64,000 nt of DNA from Steroidobacteraceae bacterium (GCA_025458905.1 JALORN010000001.1:62001-126000); one strand, 5' to 3'. Numbered from the stretch's first letter, positions 38,041 through 47,503 are shown. Program-made: numbers and translations. The notes: a model not told the origin generated them from the sequence alone.

Positions 38041-38928
38041 TCAGGCGCGCCGGTCGCGGGATGCGACGCCGGCCACGGCGGCGGGGCCAGGGGCAGCGGT
38101 GCCGGCAGCCTCGACGCCGAGCCCGCGCAGGCGCTCCAGGATCGGCGCCACGTAGGCCGGCGCGCCGGCGCGCGAGTGCACCGGATGATCGCCCTGGAAG
38201 ACGTGCCCCGTCGAGCCTGCAACCCGCGCCAGCACCGACTCGTGGCAGTTGAACAGCGGATCGTCGGTCGCCGACAGCGCGAGCACCGGCACCTGCAGGT
38301 CGGCGAGCGCCGCGAACACGTCGTACTCGAGCAGCGTCTGCATCGGCCGCGTGTCGAAGTCGGCGAGCAGCTTCGCCTTGACGAGCTGCATCGCGAAGCG
38401 CCCGGCCTCCTCGCCCCAGGGCAGCTGCGGCCGCCACATCTTCACTTCCCATAGCAGGTGCTTCCACAGCTCCTTCAGGTGCTCGCCGTCCTCGCGCGGC
38501 ACCATCGGCGCAGGTCGCGCCTTGGCGAGGATGTCGCGCCGCAGCGCCTCGTCCCAGACCGGGGTGCCGTCGAGCGCCACCAGCACGAAGCGCTGCGGCG
38601 CGCGCCGCGCCGCCTCCATCGCGACCAGCGACGCGAGGTGCCCGCCGACCAGGGTGCACCGGCCGAGCTCCCAGCCGGCGAGGCACTCGAGCACGCTGTC
38701 GGCGAAGTCGCCGACGCTCCAGTGCCCCTCGCGGCGCAGCGAGCGGCCGAAGCCGGGCAGGTCCGGCGCGATCGCGCGGAAACCCCGCGCCGCGAGCTCG
38801 TCGACGATCGCCGAGTACTGTGCCGAGGTGCCGGGGCCCCAGTGCAGCAGCACCACCGCGGGCCCGCTCCCGGCCTCGCGGAAATGGACCTGGCCGCGAC
38901 CCGTATCGACGTATCCGAAGCGCTGCAT
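38041..38928 (-). CDS. Alpha/beta-hydrolase fold protein lacking the usual nucleophile
   Basis: A 295-residue protein with the fold's early blocks: AVVLLHWGPGTSAQYSAIVDELAARGFRAIAPDLPGFG and SVGDFADSVLECLAGWELGRCTLVGGHLASLVAMEAA. The nucleophile elbow reads VGGHLAS rather than G-x-S-x-G, so aligning by eye places His at the nucleophile position. The acid region is VPVLALSATDDPLFNC and a candidate catalytic His is in GHVFQGDHPVHS. It may be a non-hydrolytic member. It follows the PhyH gene on the same strand (19 bp upstream of it), suggesting one operon with the SDR. Confidence 0.8.
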   Translation of the reverse strand: MQRFGYVDTGRGQVHFREAGSGPAVVLLHWGPGTSAQYSAIVDELAARGFRAIAPDLPGFGRSLRREGHWSVGDFADSVLECLAGWELGRCTLVGGHLASLVAMEAARRAPQRFVLVALDGTPVWDEALRRDILAKARPAPMVPREDGEHLKELWKHLLWEVKMWRPQLPWGEEAGRFAMQLVKAKLLADFDTRPMQTLLEYDVFAALADLQVPVLALSATDDPLFNCHESVLARVAGSTGHVFQGDHPVHSRAGAPAYVAPILERLRGLGVEAAGTAAPGPAAVAGVASRDRRA

Positions 38929-39063
38929 GTGACCTTCCCTGGCTGCGTGGCGCCAGTATCCGCAGCGGCCGGCCGGCTCGCCAGTCCCCCCGCCGCCCCC
39001 TCGCGGCACCGCCCGCCGCGCCCGGCACGCCGGACCGGAACGGACCGGGTTGCACGGGCAGGA

Positions 39064-41601
39064 TCAGCGCAGCGGCCGCACGCCGCGCCGCGGCGCGGCG
39101 CCGAGCGGGTCCTCGGGCCAGTAGTGCTTCGGGTAGCGGCCGCGCATGTCCTTGCGGACCTCGACATACGCGTTGCGCCAGAACGAGGCGAGATCGCGGG
39201 TGACCTGCAGCGGGCGCTGCGCGGGCGAGAGCAGCTTGAAGGTCACGGGCAGCGTGCCGTTGGCGATCCGCGGCGTCTCGGCGAGGCCGAAGACCTCCTG
39301 CATGCGCATCGCGGCGCAGGGCGCGAGGTCGTCCAGGTAATCGATGCGGATGCGCGAGCCCGTGGGCAGCGTCAGGTGCGTCGGCAGCCAGGCGTCGAGC
39401 TGGCGCTGCGGCTCGTGGCCGAGGCGCGCGCGCAGTGCGTCGGCGAGCGGCAGCCGCGCCAGGTGCGCACGGCGCGTGACACCCTCGAGCCACGGCGCGA
39501 GCCACTCCCCGAGCCCGTCGAGCAGGGCCGCATCGTCGAACGGCGGCCACGCGGCGGTGCCGGGCAGCGACTTCGCGCGCGCCAGCTCGATCCGCGCGCG
39601 CAGCGTGCGGGTGTCCGCGTCCCACGGCAGCGCCGCGAGCCCGAGCTCGCGCAGGCCCTCGAGCATGGCCGCCGCCGCGGCCTCGCGCGGCGGCGGCTGC
39701 AGCGGCTTCTCGGCGATCACCAGCGCATCGAGGCGCTCGATCCGCCGCGCGACCACGGCCTCCTCGCGCGCCGACCACGTGACCTCGTCGAGGGTGGCGA
39801 TGCGCCCGGCGGCCGCGTCCTCGAGCGCCTCGCGCCCGAGCGCGGCGGCCAGCAATATCCGCGCCTCGCGGTCGCGGTCGTCGAGCTCGACCGCGACGAT
39901 GAACTCGCTGCGCGCCAGACGGTCGACGTGCGCGAAGGCGGCGCCGCGGCCGTTGGCGAGCGCGAAGCGCCCGGCCTCCGCGCCGCCGCGCAGGCGGCCG
40001 ATCCGGTCGGGATAGGCGCAGGCGAGCAGGCGACCGACGTCCGCGGCGTCGCCACGGCCGCCGCCACCGCCAGCGCCACCGAGGCGCTCGAACATCTGCA
40101 CCGCGCGCCGGGCGCGCGCCAGGCCGCCACGATCGGCCGTCGCACCGCCCGCCCATTCCCCGCGCAGCAGTTCCAGGCGCGTCGCGACGTCGGCATCGCG
40201 CTGCGGCGCCAAGCCCGTGGCCGATGCGCCGCGCAGCAGGTCCCGGTCCGACAGCAGCGCCGCGAGCTCGGCGCCGAGCGCGCCGAGGCCGCGGCGCCGC
40301 GCCTCGACGAGCAGGTGGGCGAGCCGCGGGTGCGCCGGGATCCGCGCCAGGGCGCGCCCGTGCGGGGTGAGGCGGCCGGCGCCGTCGAGCGCGCCGAGCC
40401 GGCCGAGCAGTTCGCGTGCGCCGGCGAGCGTCGCCGCCGGCGGCGCGTCGAGCCAGCGCAGCGCGGCCGCATCCTGCGCGCCCCAGCCGGCGAGTTCCAG
40501 CGCCAGCGGCGCGAGGTCGGCGTCGACGATCTCGGGCGGCGTGAACGCGGGGAGGCTGCGCTGCGCGCCCTCGCTCCACAGCCGGTAACAGACCCCCGGC
40601 GCCACGCGCCCGGCGCGCCCCTGGCGCTGGTCCGCCGAGGCGCGCGAGATGCGCTGCGTCTCGAGGCGGCTCATGCCGGTCATTGGGTCGAACCGCGAGC
40701 GCCGCACCAGCCCGGAGTCGACGACCACACGGATGCCGGGGATCGTGAGGCTGGTCTCGGCGACGTTGGTCGCGAGGATCACGCGGCGTGGGCCCTGCGA
40801 GTCCGGCTCGAGCGCCGCGTCCTGCTCGTCCGCGGCGAGCTCCCCGTAGAGCGGCAGCACGCGCACCGGCTCGCCGGCGAGCCGCTCCTGCACGCGGCGG
40901 ATCTCTGCGGCGCCCGGCAGGAACACGAGCACGTCGCCCTCGGCCTCGCGCAGCGCACGCCGCACCGCGAGCGCCGCCGCCTGCTCGGGCGAGTCCGGCC
41001 CGCCCGGCAGCAGCGGCAGGCCCTTGCCGAGGTAGCGCGTCTCGACCGGGAACGCACGCCCCGCGGAGGTCACCCGCGGCACCTCGCCGAGCAGCGCCGC
41101 GACCGGCGCGCCGTCGAGCGTCGCCGACATCACGACCAGCCGCAGATCGCTTTCGAGCTGGGCGCGCGCATCGAGGCTCAAGGCGAGGCCGAGGTCGGCC
41201 TGCAGGCTGCGCTCGTGGAACTCGTCGAACACCACCGCCGCCACGCCCTCGAGCGCGGGATCCTCCTGCAGCAGCCGCGTGAACACGCCCTCGGTGATCA
41301 CCTCGATGCGCGTGCGCGGGCCGACGCGCGTCTCGAGGCGCATGCGGTAGCCGACGGTTTCGCCGACCGCCTCGCGCAGGGTCTGCGCCATCCGCCGCGC
41401 CACGGCCCGCGCCGCGAGCCGCCGCGGCTCGAGCACCAGGATGCGCCGGTCGCGGACCCACGGCTGGCGCGCGAGCACCAGCGGCACCACGGAGCTCTTG
41501 CCGGCGCCGGGCGGCGCCTCGAGCACCACGCCGGCATGCTGCTGCAGCGCCGCGCACAGCGCTGGCAGCGCCTCGTCGATCGGCAGTCCGGACGCGTCCA
41601 T
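39064..41601 (-). CDS. hrpB: ATP-dependent helicase HrpB
   Basis: An 845-residue DEAH-box helicase of the HrpB type. Walker A LEAPPGAGKSSVVPL (~28-42); ILVLEPRRLAARAVA (Ia); DEFHERSLQAD (DEAH-box variant, ~125-135); VVMSATLDG (III); NVAETSLTIPGIRVVVDSG and QRQGRAGRVAPGVCYRLW (V/VI). The C-terminal HrpB domain ends ASFWRNAYVEVRKDMRGRYPKHYWPEDPL, a diagnostic motif. ATG 41601 begins MDASGLPID. Its role in bacteria is poorly known; it is non-essential in several species. Confidence 0.95.
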   Translation of the reverse strand: MDASGLPIDEALPALCAALQQHAGVVLEAPPGAGKSSVVPLVLARQPWVRDRRILVLEPRRLAARAVARRMAQTLREAVGETVGYRMRLETRVGPRTRIEVITEGVFTRLLQEDPALEGVAAVVFDEFHERSLQADLGLALSLDARAQLESDLRLVVMSATLDGAPVAALLGEVPRVTSAGRAFPVETRYLGKGLPLLPGGPDSPEQAAALAVRRALREAEGDVLVFLPGAAEIRRVQERLAGEPVRVLPLYGELAADEQDAALEPDSQGPRRVILATNVAETSLTIPGIRVVVDSGLVRRSRFDPMTGMSRLETQRISRASADQRQGRAGRVAPGVCYRLWSEGAQRSLPAFTPPEIVDADLAPLALELAGWGAQDAAALRWLDAPPAATLAGARELLGRLGALDGAGRLTPHGRALARIPAHPRLAHLLVEARRRGLGALGAELAALLSDRDLLRGASATGLAPQRDADVATRLELLRGEWAGGATADRGGLARARRAVQMFERLGGAGGGGGRGDAADVGRLLACAYPDRIGRLRGGAEAGRFALANGRGAAFAHVDRLARSEFIVAVELDDRDREARILLAAALGREALEDAAAGRIATLDEVTWSAREEAVVARRIERLDALVIAEKPLQPPPREAAAAAMLEGLRELGLAALPWDADTRTLRARIELARAKSLPGTAAWPPFDDAALLDGLGEWLAPWLEGVTRRAHLARLPLADALRARLGHEPQRQLDAWLPTHLTLPTGSRIRIDYLDDLAPCAAMRMQEVFGLAETPRIANGTLPVTFKLLSPAQRPLQVTRDLASFWRNAYVEVRKDMRGRYPKHYWPEDPLGAAPRRGVRPLR

Positions 41602-41668
41602 CGGCAGGAACCCGCGCAGAGGCTGCGCGGCGATTGCGCAACGGGGCGGAATTGTATGCAATGCCTGC

Positions 41669-42721
41669 ATGCGATGGATGAAGAGGGTCGTTGGCGCGCT
41701 GCTCGGCCTGGTCGTCATGACCTGGCTCGGCCTCACGGCATGGGCCTACTGGCCCGGCGAGGCCGAAGTGCCGGTCGCCCGCCTCGCCAGCGCCGACGAC
41801 CGCTTCCTCGCCGTCGACGGCCTGCGCCTGCGCTATCGCGCCTGGGGCGCCGCGGGCGAGGGCCGCCCCGACCTGCTGCTGATCCACGGCTTCGCCAACT
41901 CCCTGCAGAGCTGGCGCCTGCTCGCGCCGCGCCTCGCCGACTGCTGCCACGTGGTCGCGATCGACATGCCCGGCTACGGTCTGTCGGACAAGCCGGTGGA
42001 CTTCGACTACCACAATGGCCCGCAGGCGGCGGTGATGGTCGCGGCCGCACGCGCGCTGGGGCTGCGGCGCACGATCTACGTCGGCCACTCGCTCGGTGGC
42101 GCGATCGCGCTGCAGGCCGTGGTGCGCGACCCGGACGCCGCCGGCCTGGTGCTGCTGAACCCGGGCATCCTCACCACCGGGGTGCCGAAGATCGTGCAGG
42201 TCACCCTGCCGCCCTTGCCGCGGATGTCCGCGAAGCTGTTCGGCAGCCGCGAGTTCCGCGGCAATTTCCTGCGCACTTCCTACGTCGACCCCTCGATCGT
42301 CACGCCGCAGGTGATCGACGACCTGATGCTCGGGGCGCGCGCCGAGGGCTACATGGCGGGCATGACCTCCCTGATGAAGCAATATGCCGAGGGCGAGGAG
42401 ATCGCGCTCGCGGCGCGCGTGCGCGTGCCCACGCTGATCCCCTGGGGCGACCAGGACCGCAACAAGCTGCGCAGCGAGGCGGACGACCTGCAGCGGCTGA
42501 TCCCGGGCTCCGAGCTCGTGCGCTTCGCCGACGCGGGCCACTACGTGCACGAGGAGGCGGCCGCCGGCGTGGCCCGCGCCATCGAGGCCTGGCTGCCGCG
42601 CACCGCCGCTGCCGGCACGGCGCCCGGCGCCCCGCCCGATGCCCTGCCCGGCGCGACCGAGGCGGCGGCACCGACACCGGCCAGCGCGGCGGCGCCGATC
42701 ACCCAAGGTGCGGCTTCGTGA
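41669..42721 (+). CDS. Membrane-anchored alpha/beta hydrolase
   Basis: A 350-residue hydrolase. Residues ~7-27 (VVGALLGLVVMTWLGLTAWAY) form a signal anchor. The nucleophile elbow is intact: YVGHSLGGAIALQA; earlier IHGFANSLQSWRLLAPRLAD and DMPGYGLSDKP support an epoxide-hydrolase-like subgroup; acid and His are in PWGDQDRN and FADAGHYVHEE. The Pro/Ala-rich 50-residue C-terminus is low-complexity. It is divergent from hrpB. The following small gene overlaps its stop by 4 bp. Confidence 0.88.
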   Translation: MRWMKRVVGALLGLVVMTWLGLTAWAYWPGEAEVPVARLASADDRFLAVDGLRLRYRAWGAAGEGRPDLLLIHGFANSLQSWRLLAPRLADCCHVVAIDMPGYGLSDKPVDFDYHNGPQAAVMVAAARALGLRRTIYVGHSLGGAIALQAVVRDPDAAGLVLLNPGILTTGVPKIVQVTLPPLPRMSAKLFGSREFRGNFLRTSYVDPSIVTPQVIDDLMLGARAEGYMAGMTSLMKQYAEGEEIALAARVRVPTLIPWGDQDRNKLRSEADDLQRLIPGSELVRFADAGHYVHEEAAAGVARAIEAWLPRTAAAGTAPGAPPDALPGATEAAAPTPASAAAPITQGAAS

Positions 42722-42855
42722 ACGGCCGGGCACTGCCGGGGCGCGACGTCGCGCGGCCGCCGATCCGCGTCGCCTTCGCACTCGCGTGGCTGTTCGGGGC
42801 GCTGCTGGCCGCGGCGATCGTCGCCGGCGTCGCGGTGGCGGCGGCGCCCCTCTGA
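42718..42855 (+). CDS. Small membrane protein, 45 residues
   Basis: GTG at 42718-42720 overlaps the hydrolase TGA. The protein is NGRALPGRDVARPPIRVAFA... with a single hydrophobic helix (~20-40, WLFGALLAAAIVAGVAVAAA). Such short proteins are often missed. The overlap and hydrophobic helix argue for translation, but high Ala/Val content makes chance frames common in this genome. Function unknown. Confidence 0.4.
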   Translation: MNGRALPGRDVARPPIRVAFALAWLFGALLAAAIVAGVAVAAAPL

Positions 42856-42918
42856 GGCCTCCGCGAGGCGTCGCAGGTCGACCTGCTAACATCGGACGGG
42901 CAACCGGGGGACACCGTC

Positions 42919-43779
42919 ATGCGCACCGATCGCAGCCGTCGCAGCGAGAACATCCAGGACCTGCGTGGACAGGGCCCGCTGCGCGGCGGCGGCATGCGCT
43001 TCGGCATCGTCGGCACGCTGATCGCCCTGGCCGCGGCCTGGTTCCTCGGCATCGATCCGCGGGTGGTGCTGGGCCTGATGCAGGCGGGCGAGCAGCTCGC
43101 GCCCGCTTCGCAGCCGCAGGTCCAGCCCGGCGCGCCGGTCGACCAGGACGGCGACTTCGTCGCCGCGGTGCTCGGCGACACCGAGGACACCTGGGGCGCG
43201 ATCTTCCGCGCCGGCGGCGCCCAGTACCCGCCGCCGCAGCTGGTGCTGTTCTCGCAGGAAGTGGTCTCGGGCTGCGGCCGGGCGAACTCCGGCGCCGGCC
43301 CGTTCTACTGCCCGGCCGACCGCAAGGTCTACATCGACCTCGCCTTCTACCGCGAGCTCGAGACCCGCTTCCAGGCGCCGGGCGACTTCGCGCGGGCCTA
43401 CGTCCTCGCGCACGAGGTCGGCCACCACGTGCAGACCGTGCTCGGCACGTCGGCCAAGGTGCGCGAGGCCCAGTCCCGCTCCGGCGAGGCCGAGCGCAAC
43501 ATGCTGCAGGTGATGATGGAGCTGCAGGCGGACTGCTATGCCGGCGTCTGGGCGCACCATGCCAATCGCTCGCGGCAGATCCTGGAGAGCGGCGACGTCG
43601 AGGAAGCACTCGGTGCGGCGTCCGCCGTCGGCGACGACACCATCCAGAAGCGCATGCAGGGCTACGTGGTGCCCGAGTCCTTCACGCACGGCAGCGCGCA
43701 GCAGCGCATGGCTTGGTTCAAGCGGGGCCTCGACAGCGGCACGCTCGAGGCCTGCGACACCTTCAACTCGCGCGGCTGA
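42919..43779 (+). CDS. Neutral zinc metallopeptidase, YpfJ family
   Basis: A 286-residue membrane-anchored metallopeptidase. One TM helix at ~26-44 (RFGIVGTLIALAAAWFLG). Zinc site HEVGHHVQ (~171-178), with ELQADCYAGVWAHHA providing the downstream Glu/Asp ligand. It starts RTDRSRRSENIQDLRG, typical of YpfJ. The substrate is unknown. Its 3' end overlaps the convergent DUF423 gene by 17 bp. Confidence 0.93.
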   Translation: MRTDRSRRSENIQDLRGQGPLRGGGMRFGIVGTLIALAAAWFLGIDPRVVLGLMQAGEQLAPASQPQVQPGAPVDQDGDFVAAVLGDTEDTWGAIFRAGGAQYPPPQLVLFSQEVVSGCGRANSGAGPFYCPADRKVYIDLAFYRELETRFQAPGDFARAYVLAHEVGHHVQTVLGTSAKVREAQSRSGEAERNMLQVMMELQADCYAGVWAHHANRSRQILESGDVEEALGAASAVGDDTIQKRMQGYVVPESFTHGSAQQRMAWFKRGLDSGTLEACDTFNSRG

Positions 43780-44197
43780 CGCCGCCGGCAACCGGCGCCT
43801 CGCGCGCCGCGCCCTCGGCCGGGCGCACCACCGCCCAGGCGAACAGCAGCCACGCCGCCATCAGCGAGCCCCCGCCGAAGGGCGCCACCATGCCGAACCA
43901 GCGCGGCGCGCCGGCGGTCAGCGCATAGATGCTGCCGGCGAACAGGAAGATTCCGACCAGCAGCAGGCGCACGCTCGCCCGCAGCCGCGGGCCGTCGAAG
44001 CGCGGGTCGCGCTGCAGCACACCGATCGCCAGCAGGCCGAGGGCGTGGAAGAACTGGTAGGTGACGCCGGTCTCGAACGACTCGAAGCGCGCGGCGGTGA
44101 GGATCGGCTTGAGCGCATGGGTGCCGAAGGCACCGAGCGCCGTGGCGGTCATGATCAGGATCGAGGCGATGACGAGCGTGCGACGGCTGTCGGCCAT
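43763..44197 (-). CDS. DUF423 family inner-membrane protein
   Basis: A 144-residue protein with four predicted helices, matching the DUF423 (YgdD-like) family: LGAFGTHALKPILTAARFESFETGVTYQFFHALGLLAIG is the signature, followed by LLLVGIFLFAGSIYALTAGAPRWFG and GGGSLMAAWLLFAWAVV. Function unknown. ATG 44197. It overlaps the convergent metallopeptidase by 17 bp. Confidence 0.92.
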   Translation of the reverse strand: MADSRRTLVIASILIMTATALGAFGTHALKPILTAARFESFETGVTYQFFHALGLLAIGVLQRDPRFDGPRLRASVRLLLVGIFLFAGSIYALTAGAPRWFGMVAPFGGGSLMAAWLLFAWAVVRPAEGAAREAPVAGGVSRAS

Positions 44198-44269
44198 GAC
44201 GGGTCCTCCTGGCAGGACGGACCGGCGGGCGCGGGGCGCACCCGCCGGGCTGCGGTAGGATGACCCACC

Positions 44270-45670
44270 ATGAACGCCCGCGCCGTGTCCCTCCACCCCC
44301 TGATCCGTGCGGCGGTCGCCGCCGGCCTGCTGCTCGCCTGCAGCCTGGTAGCCGCAGCCCCTGGGGCGCCCATGGCCGACGACGCACCGGTGCCCGAGGA
44401 CGCGGCACTGCGGCATGCCCGCCGGCTGCTGCGCAGCACCATCCTCTTCGACGGCCACAACGACCTGCCGATCGCGATCCGCGGCTACGCACCGGCCCCG
44501 TCGGACGTGGTCGCGTACGATCTGCGCAGCCGCACGCCCGGCGAGACCGACATCCCGCGGCTGCGAGCCGGCGGGGTCGGCGCGCAGTTCTGGTCGGTGT
44601 ACATCGCCGGCGAGGGTGGCGGGCCGTTCGCGCGCGTGCAGCTCGAGCAGATCGACCTGGCGCGGCGGATGATCGCGCGCTATCCCGACACCTTCCGCCT
44701 CGCCGGCACCGCCGCGGAGGTGCGCGCCGCGCACCGCGCCGGCCGGATCGCCTCGATGCTCGGCATGGAAGGCGGCTATGGCCTCGAGAACTCGCTCGGC
44801 CCGCTGCGCGCCTACTACGACCTCGGCGTGCGCTACATGACGCTGACCCACAACACCCACACCGACTGGGCCGACTCGGCCGGCCAGCTGCCGCCGCGCC
44901 ACGGCGGGCTCACGCCCTTCGGCGAGGAAGTGGTGCGCGAGATGAACCGCCTCGGCATGCTGGTCGACCTCGCGCACACCTCGGCCGAGACCATGGCCGA
45001 TGCGCTGCGCGTCAGCGAGGCGCCGGTGATCTGGTCGCACGCCTCGGCGCGCGGCGTCTGCGACGTGCCGCGCAACGTGCCCGACGAGATCCTGCGCGAG
45101 CTGCCGCGCAACGGCGGCGTCGTTATGGTGACCTTCGTGGCGCCGTACGCCGACTGCGAGGTCGCCAAGGTCACGGTGCCGGCGACGATGGAGCTCGGCC
45201 TGCGTGCCCGAGCCGCGACCAGCGCCGAGGAACGTCGGCGCATCCTCGTCGACGGCCTGAAGGCCATCAAGGTGCCCCCGACCAGCATCGGCAAGGTCGC
45301 CGACCACATCGAGCACGTGCGCAAGGTCGCCGGCGTCGAGCACGTCGGCATCGGCGGCGACTTCGACGGCAACCCGTGGTGGCCGACCGGGCTCAGCGAC
45401 GTCTCGATGTACCCGAACCTGTTCGCCGAGCTGATCCGGCGCGGCTGGTCGGACCGCGACCTGCGCAGGCTCGCCGGCGAGAACGTGCTGCGGGCGATGG
45501 AGCAGGCGGAGAAGGTCGCGCGGCGGCTGCAGGCGGCGCGGCCCGCCTCGACGCTGCGCTTCGAACCGGCCGCACCGCCGGGGCGCGCCGGTGCGGCGCC
45601 GACGCCCACAGCCGAGGGCGCGGCCTCCGCCAGCGCGGCGCCGCAGGCCCCGCGCGAGGCGCCTAGGTGA
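44270..45670 (+). CDS. M19 membrane dipeptidase (renal dipeptidase family)
   Basis: A 466-residue exported M19 metallopeptidase. Signal peptide ~1-29. Zinc ligands are intact: FDGHNDLP (His-x-Asp), GMEGGYGLE (bridging Glu), LVDLAHTSAET (His), PVIWSHASAR (His), and GIGGDFDG (Asp). These enzymes cleave dipeptides and, in bacteria, some D-amino or dehydro-dipeptides. The final ~65 residues are Ala/Pro-rich and non-conserved. Its 3' end overlaps the convergent nitroreductase by 8 bp. Confidence 0.95.
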   Translation: MNARAVSLHPLIRAAVAAGLLLACSLVAAAPGAPMADDAPVPEDAALRHARRLLRSTILFDGHNDLPIAIRGYAPAPSDVVAYDLRSRTPGETDIPRLRAGGVGAQFWSVYIAGEGGGPFARVQLEQIDLARRMIARYPDTFRLAGTAAEVRAAHRAGRIASMLGMEGGYGLENSLGPLRAYYDLGVRYMTLTHNTHTDWADSAGQLPPRHGGLTPFGEEVVREMNRLGMLVDLAHTSAETMADALRVSEAPVIWSHASARGVCDVPRNVPDEILRELPRNGGVVMVTFVAPYADCEVAKVTVPATMELGLRARAATSAEERRRILVDGLKAIKVPPTSIGKVADHIEHVRKVAGVEHVGIGGDFDGNPWWPTGLSDVSMYPNLFAELIRRGWSDRDLRRLAGENVLRAMEQAEKVARRLQAARPASTLRFEPAAPPGRAGAAPTPTAEGAASASAAPQAPREAPR

Positions 45671-46340
45671 AGCCCCGGAACGTCGTGAAGTCCTCGACGG
45701 CGACGCGCTCGGAGCGCAGCCGGTTCACCGCGGCGGCGGGGTCGGGCCGGCCGAGCGCGATCGCGCAATAGACCATCTCGTCCTGCGCCAGCGCGAAGTG
45801 CGCCGCGAGCGAGCGGCGCAGCGTCGCCCAGGCCTCCTGCATGCAGGTGCCGAGGCCCGCCTCGACGGCCGCGAGCGCGATCGACTGCATGAACATGCCG
45901 AGGTGCGCCCACTGGCCGCGCCCCATGCGCCGGTCGATCACCAGGAACAGCGCGACCGGTGCGCCGAAGAACTGGTAGTTGCGGGCGAACTGCCGCAGCC
46001 GGCCGGGACGATCGGTGCGCGGGATCTGCAGCAGCGCATACAGGTCCTCGCCCACCTTGAAGCGCCGCGAGCGGTACGGTTCCCAGAGGTTCGCGGGGTA
46101 TACCGGGTCGTCGCCCTCCTCGCTCGGCGCACCGGCTGCGTGCGCCGCCTGCGCCAGCGCGATCACTGCATCGCGTTCGGCGCCCGCCACCGCGATCACC
46201 TTCCAGGGCTGCACGTTGCCGCCGGAGGGCGCCCAGCGGGCGCGCTCGAGCACGTCGTGCACCGCCTGGCGGGGCAGCGGGTCGGGCAGGAAGGCGCGGA
46301 TCGAAATGCGGCGCTGCAGCGCCTCGGTCACGGTGGTCAT
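45663..46340 (-). CDS. FMN-dependent nitroreductase
   Basis: A 225-residue nitroreductase. RISIRAFLPDPLPRQAV and ARWAPSGGNVQPWKVIAV (~30-50) bind FMN phosphate; HLGMFMQSIALAAVEAGLGTCMQEAW (~145-170) forms the dimer interface and second FMN contact; CAIALGRPDP closes the fold. ATG 46340. It is followed, on the same strand and 12 bp downstream of the FAD-oxidoreductase stop, by none of its own partners. Confidence 0.93.
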   Translation of the reverse strand: MTTVTEALQRRISIRAFLPDPLPRQAVHDVLERARWAPSGGNVQPWKVIAVAGAERDAVIALAQAAHAAGAPSEEGDDPVYPANLWEPYRSRRFKVGEDLYALLQIPRTDRPGRLRQFARNYQFFGAPVALFLVIDRRMGRGQWAHLGMFMQSIALAAVEAGLGTCMQEAWATLRRSLAAHFALAQDEMVYCAIALGRPDPAAAVNRLRSERVAVEDFTTFRGFT

Positions 46341-46352
46341 GGAACCTCCACG

Positions 46353-47465
46353 TCAGGCGTGCGCGAGCCGCGCGACGACCTCGTCGGCGAGTGCCAGCGC
46401 GGACGTCAGCCCCGGCGACTCGATGCCGAACAGGTTGACGAGGCCCTCGAGACCGTGCGCCTCGGGACCGGCGACGAGGAAATCGGCCGCGGGCTCGCCG
46501 GGCCCGACGATCTTGGGACGGATACCGGCATAGGCCGGCTCGAGACGCGCCGGATCGAGAGCCGGCCAGAACCGCCGCGCCGCCGCGGCGAACGCCGCGC
46601 GCCGCGTCGCGTCCACCGCGTAGTCCTCGGCCTCGACCCATTCGACGTCGGGACCGAAGCGCGCACGGCCGGCGAGATCCAGCGTGAGGTGCGTGCCGAG
46701 CCCGCCGGGCTCGGGGACCGGATAGACCAGGTGGCGGAACGGCACGCGCCCCGCATAGGCGAAGTAATGACCCTTGGCGAGGAAGCGTGGCGGCAAGAGG
46801 CTCGCCGGCAGCGCGTCGATCGCCGCGGCGAGCGCCTGCGCCCCGAGGCCGGCGGCGTTCACCAGCCAGCGCGCCTCGACGACGACGGCGGACCCCGCGG
46901 CATCGAAGCAATGGACATGCCACCTCGAGGCCGCGCGCGTCACGCGCTGCACGGTGGTGCCGCAGGCGAGCGTCGCGCCGTGCGACTGCGCCGCGCCGAG
47001 CAGCGCGAGCATCAGCGCCTGCGAGTCGACGATGCCGCTGGAGGGCGAGAGCAGCGCGGCGGCGCAATCGAGTTGCGGTTCGAGCTCGCGGGCCTGCGAA
47101 GGCTCGAGCCAGCGCAGGTCGTCGACCCCCGCGGCCCGGGCGCTCGCCTCGATCGCGCGCAGCGCCGCGAACTGGGCCGGCGCGGTCGCGACGACCAGCT
47201 TGCCGGTGCGGCGGTGCGGCACGCCGTGCGTCGAGCAGAACTCGTACAGGCGATGCCGGCCCGCGACACACAGCCGCGCCTTCAGCGAACCGGCCGGATA
47301 GTAGAGCCCGGCGTGCACGACTTCGCTGCTGCGGGCGCTGACGCCGGCACCGATGCGCGGCGCGGCCTCGAGCAGCAGGGTGTCCTGCCCGGCCCCGGCC
47401 AGCGCACGCGCGGTCGCGAGCCCTACGACCCCGGCGCCTACGACGATGCTGTCCACGCGTTCCAT
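46353..47465 (-). CDS. FAD-dependent oxidoreductase, L-2-hydroxyglutarate oxidase-like
   Basis: A 370-residue DAO-family flavoprotein. DSIVVGAGVVGLATARALAGAG (~5-26) binds FAD; SSEVVHAGLYYPAGSLKARLC matches L-2-hydroxyglutarate dehydrogenase (LhgO) relatives, as do GKLVVAT and GIVDSQALMLALLGAA. C-terminal GIRPKIVGPGEPAADFLVAG and LFGIESPGLTSALALADEVV follow. The substrate is probably a 2-hydroxyacid, but that is inference. ATG 47465; the gene upstream on the same strand (phosphotransferase-like) ends 38 bp away. Confidence 0.9.
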   Translation of the reverse strand: MERVDSIVVGAGVVGLATARALAGAGQDTLLLEAAPRIGAGVSARSSEVVHAGLYYPAGSLKARLCVAGRHRLYEFCSTHGVPHRRTGKLVVATAPAQFAALRAIEASARAAGVDDLRWLEPSQARELEPQLDCAAALLSPSSGIVDSQALMLALLGAAQSHGATLACGTTVQRVTRAASRWHVHCFDAAGSAVVVEARWLVNAAGLGAQALAAAIDALPASLLPPRFLAKGHYFAYAGRVPFRHLVYPVPEPGGLGTHLTLDLAGRARFGPDVEWVEAEDYAVDATRRAAFAAAARRFWPALDPARLEPAYAGIRPKIVGPGEPAADFLVAGPEAHGLEGLVNLFGIESPGLTSALALADEVVARLAHA

Positions 47466-47503
47466 CGCGGGCGGGCAGGCGGGCAGGCTCGGACCGCGGC
47501 CGC

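Noticed and set aside
37925..42892. Long minus frame of about 1650 codons and a 1465-codon plus frame over the same region
   Set aside because: Both overlap recognised genes (PhyH, hydrolase, hrpB, metallopeptidase) and have low-complexity sequence without homology.
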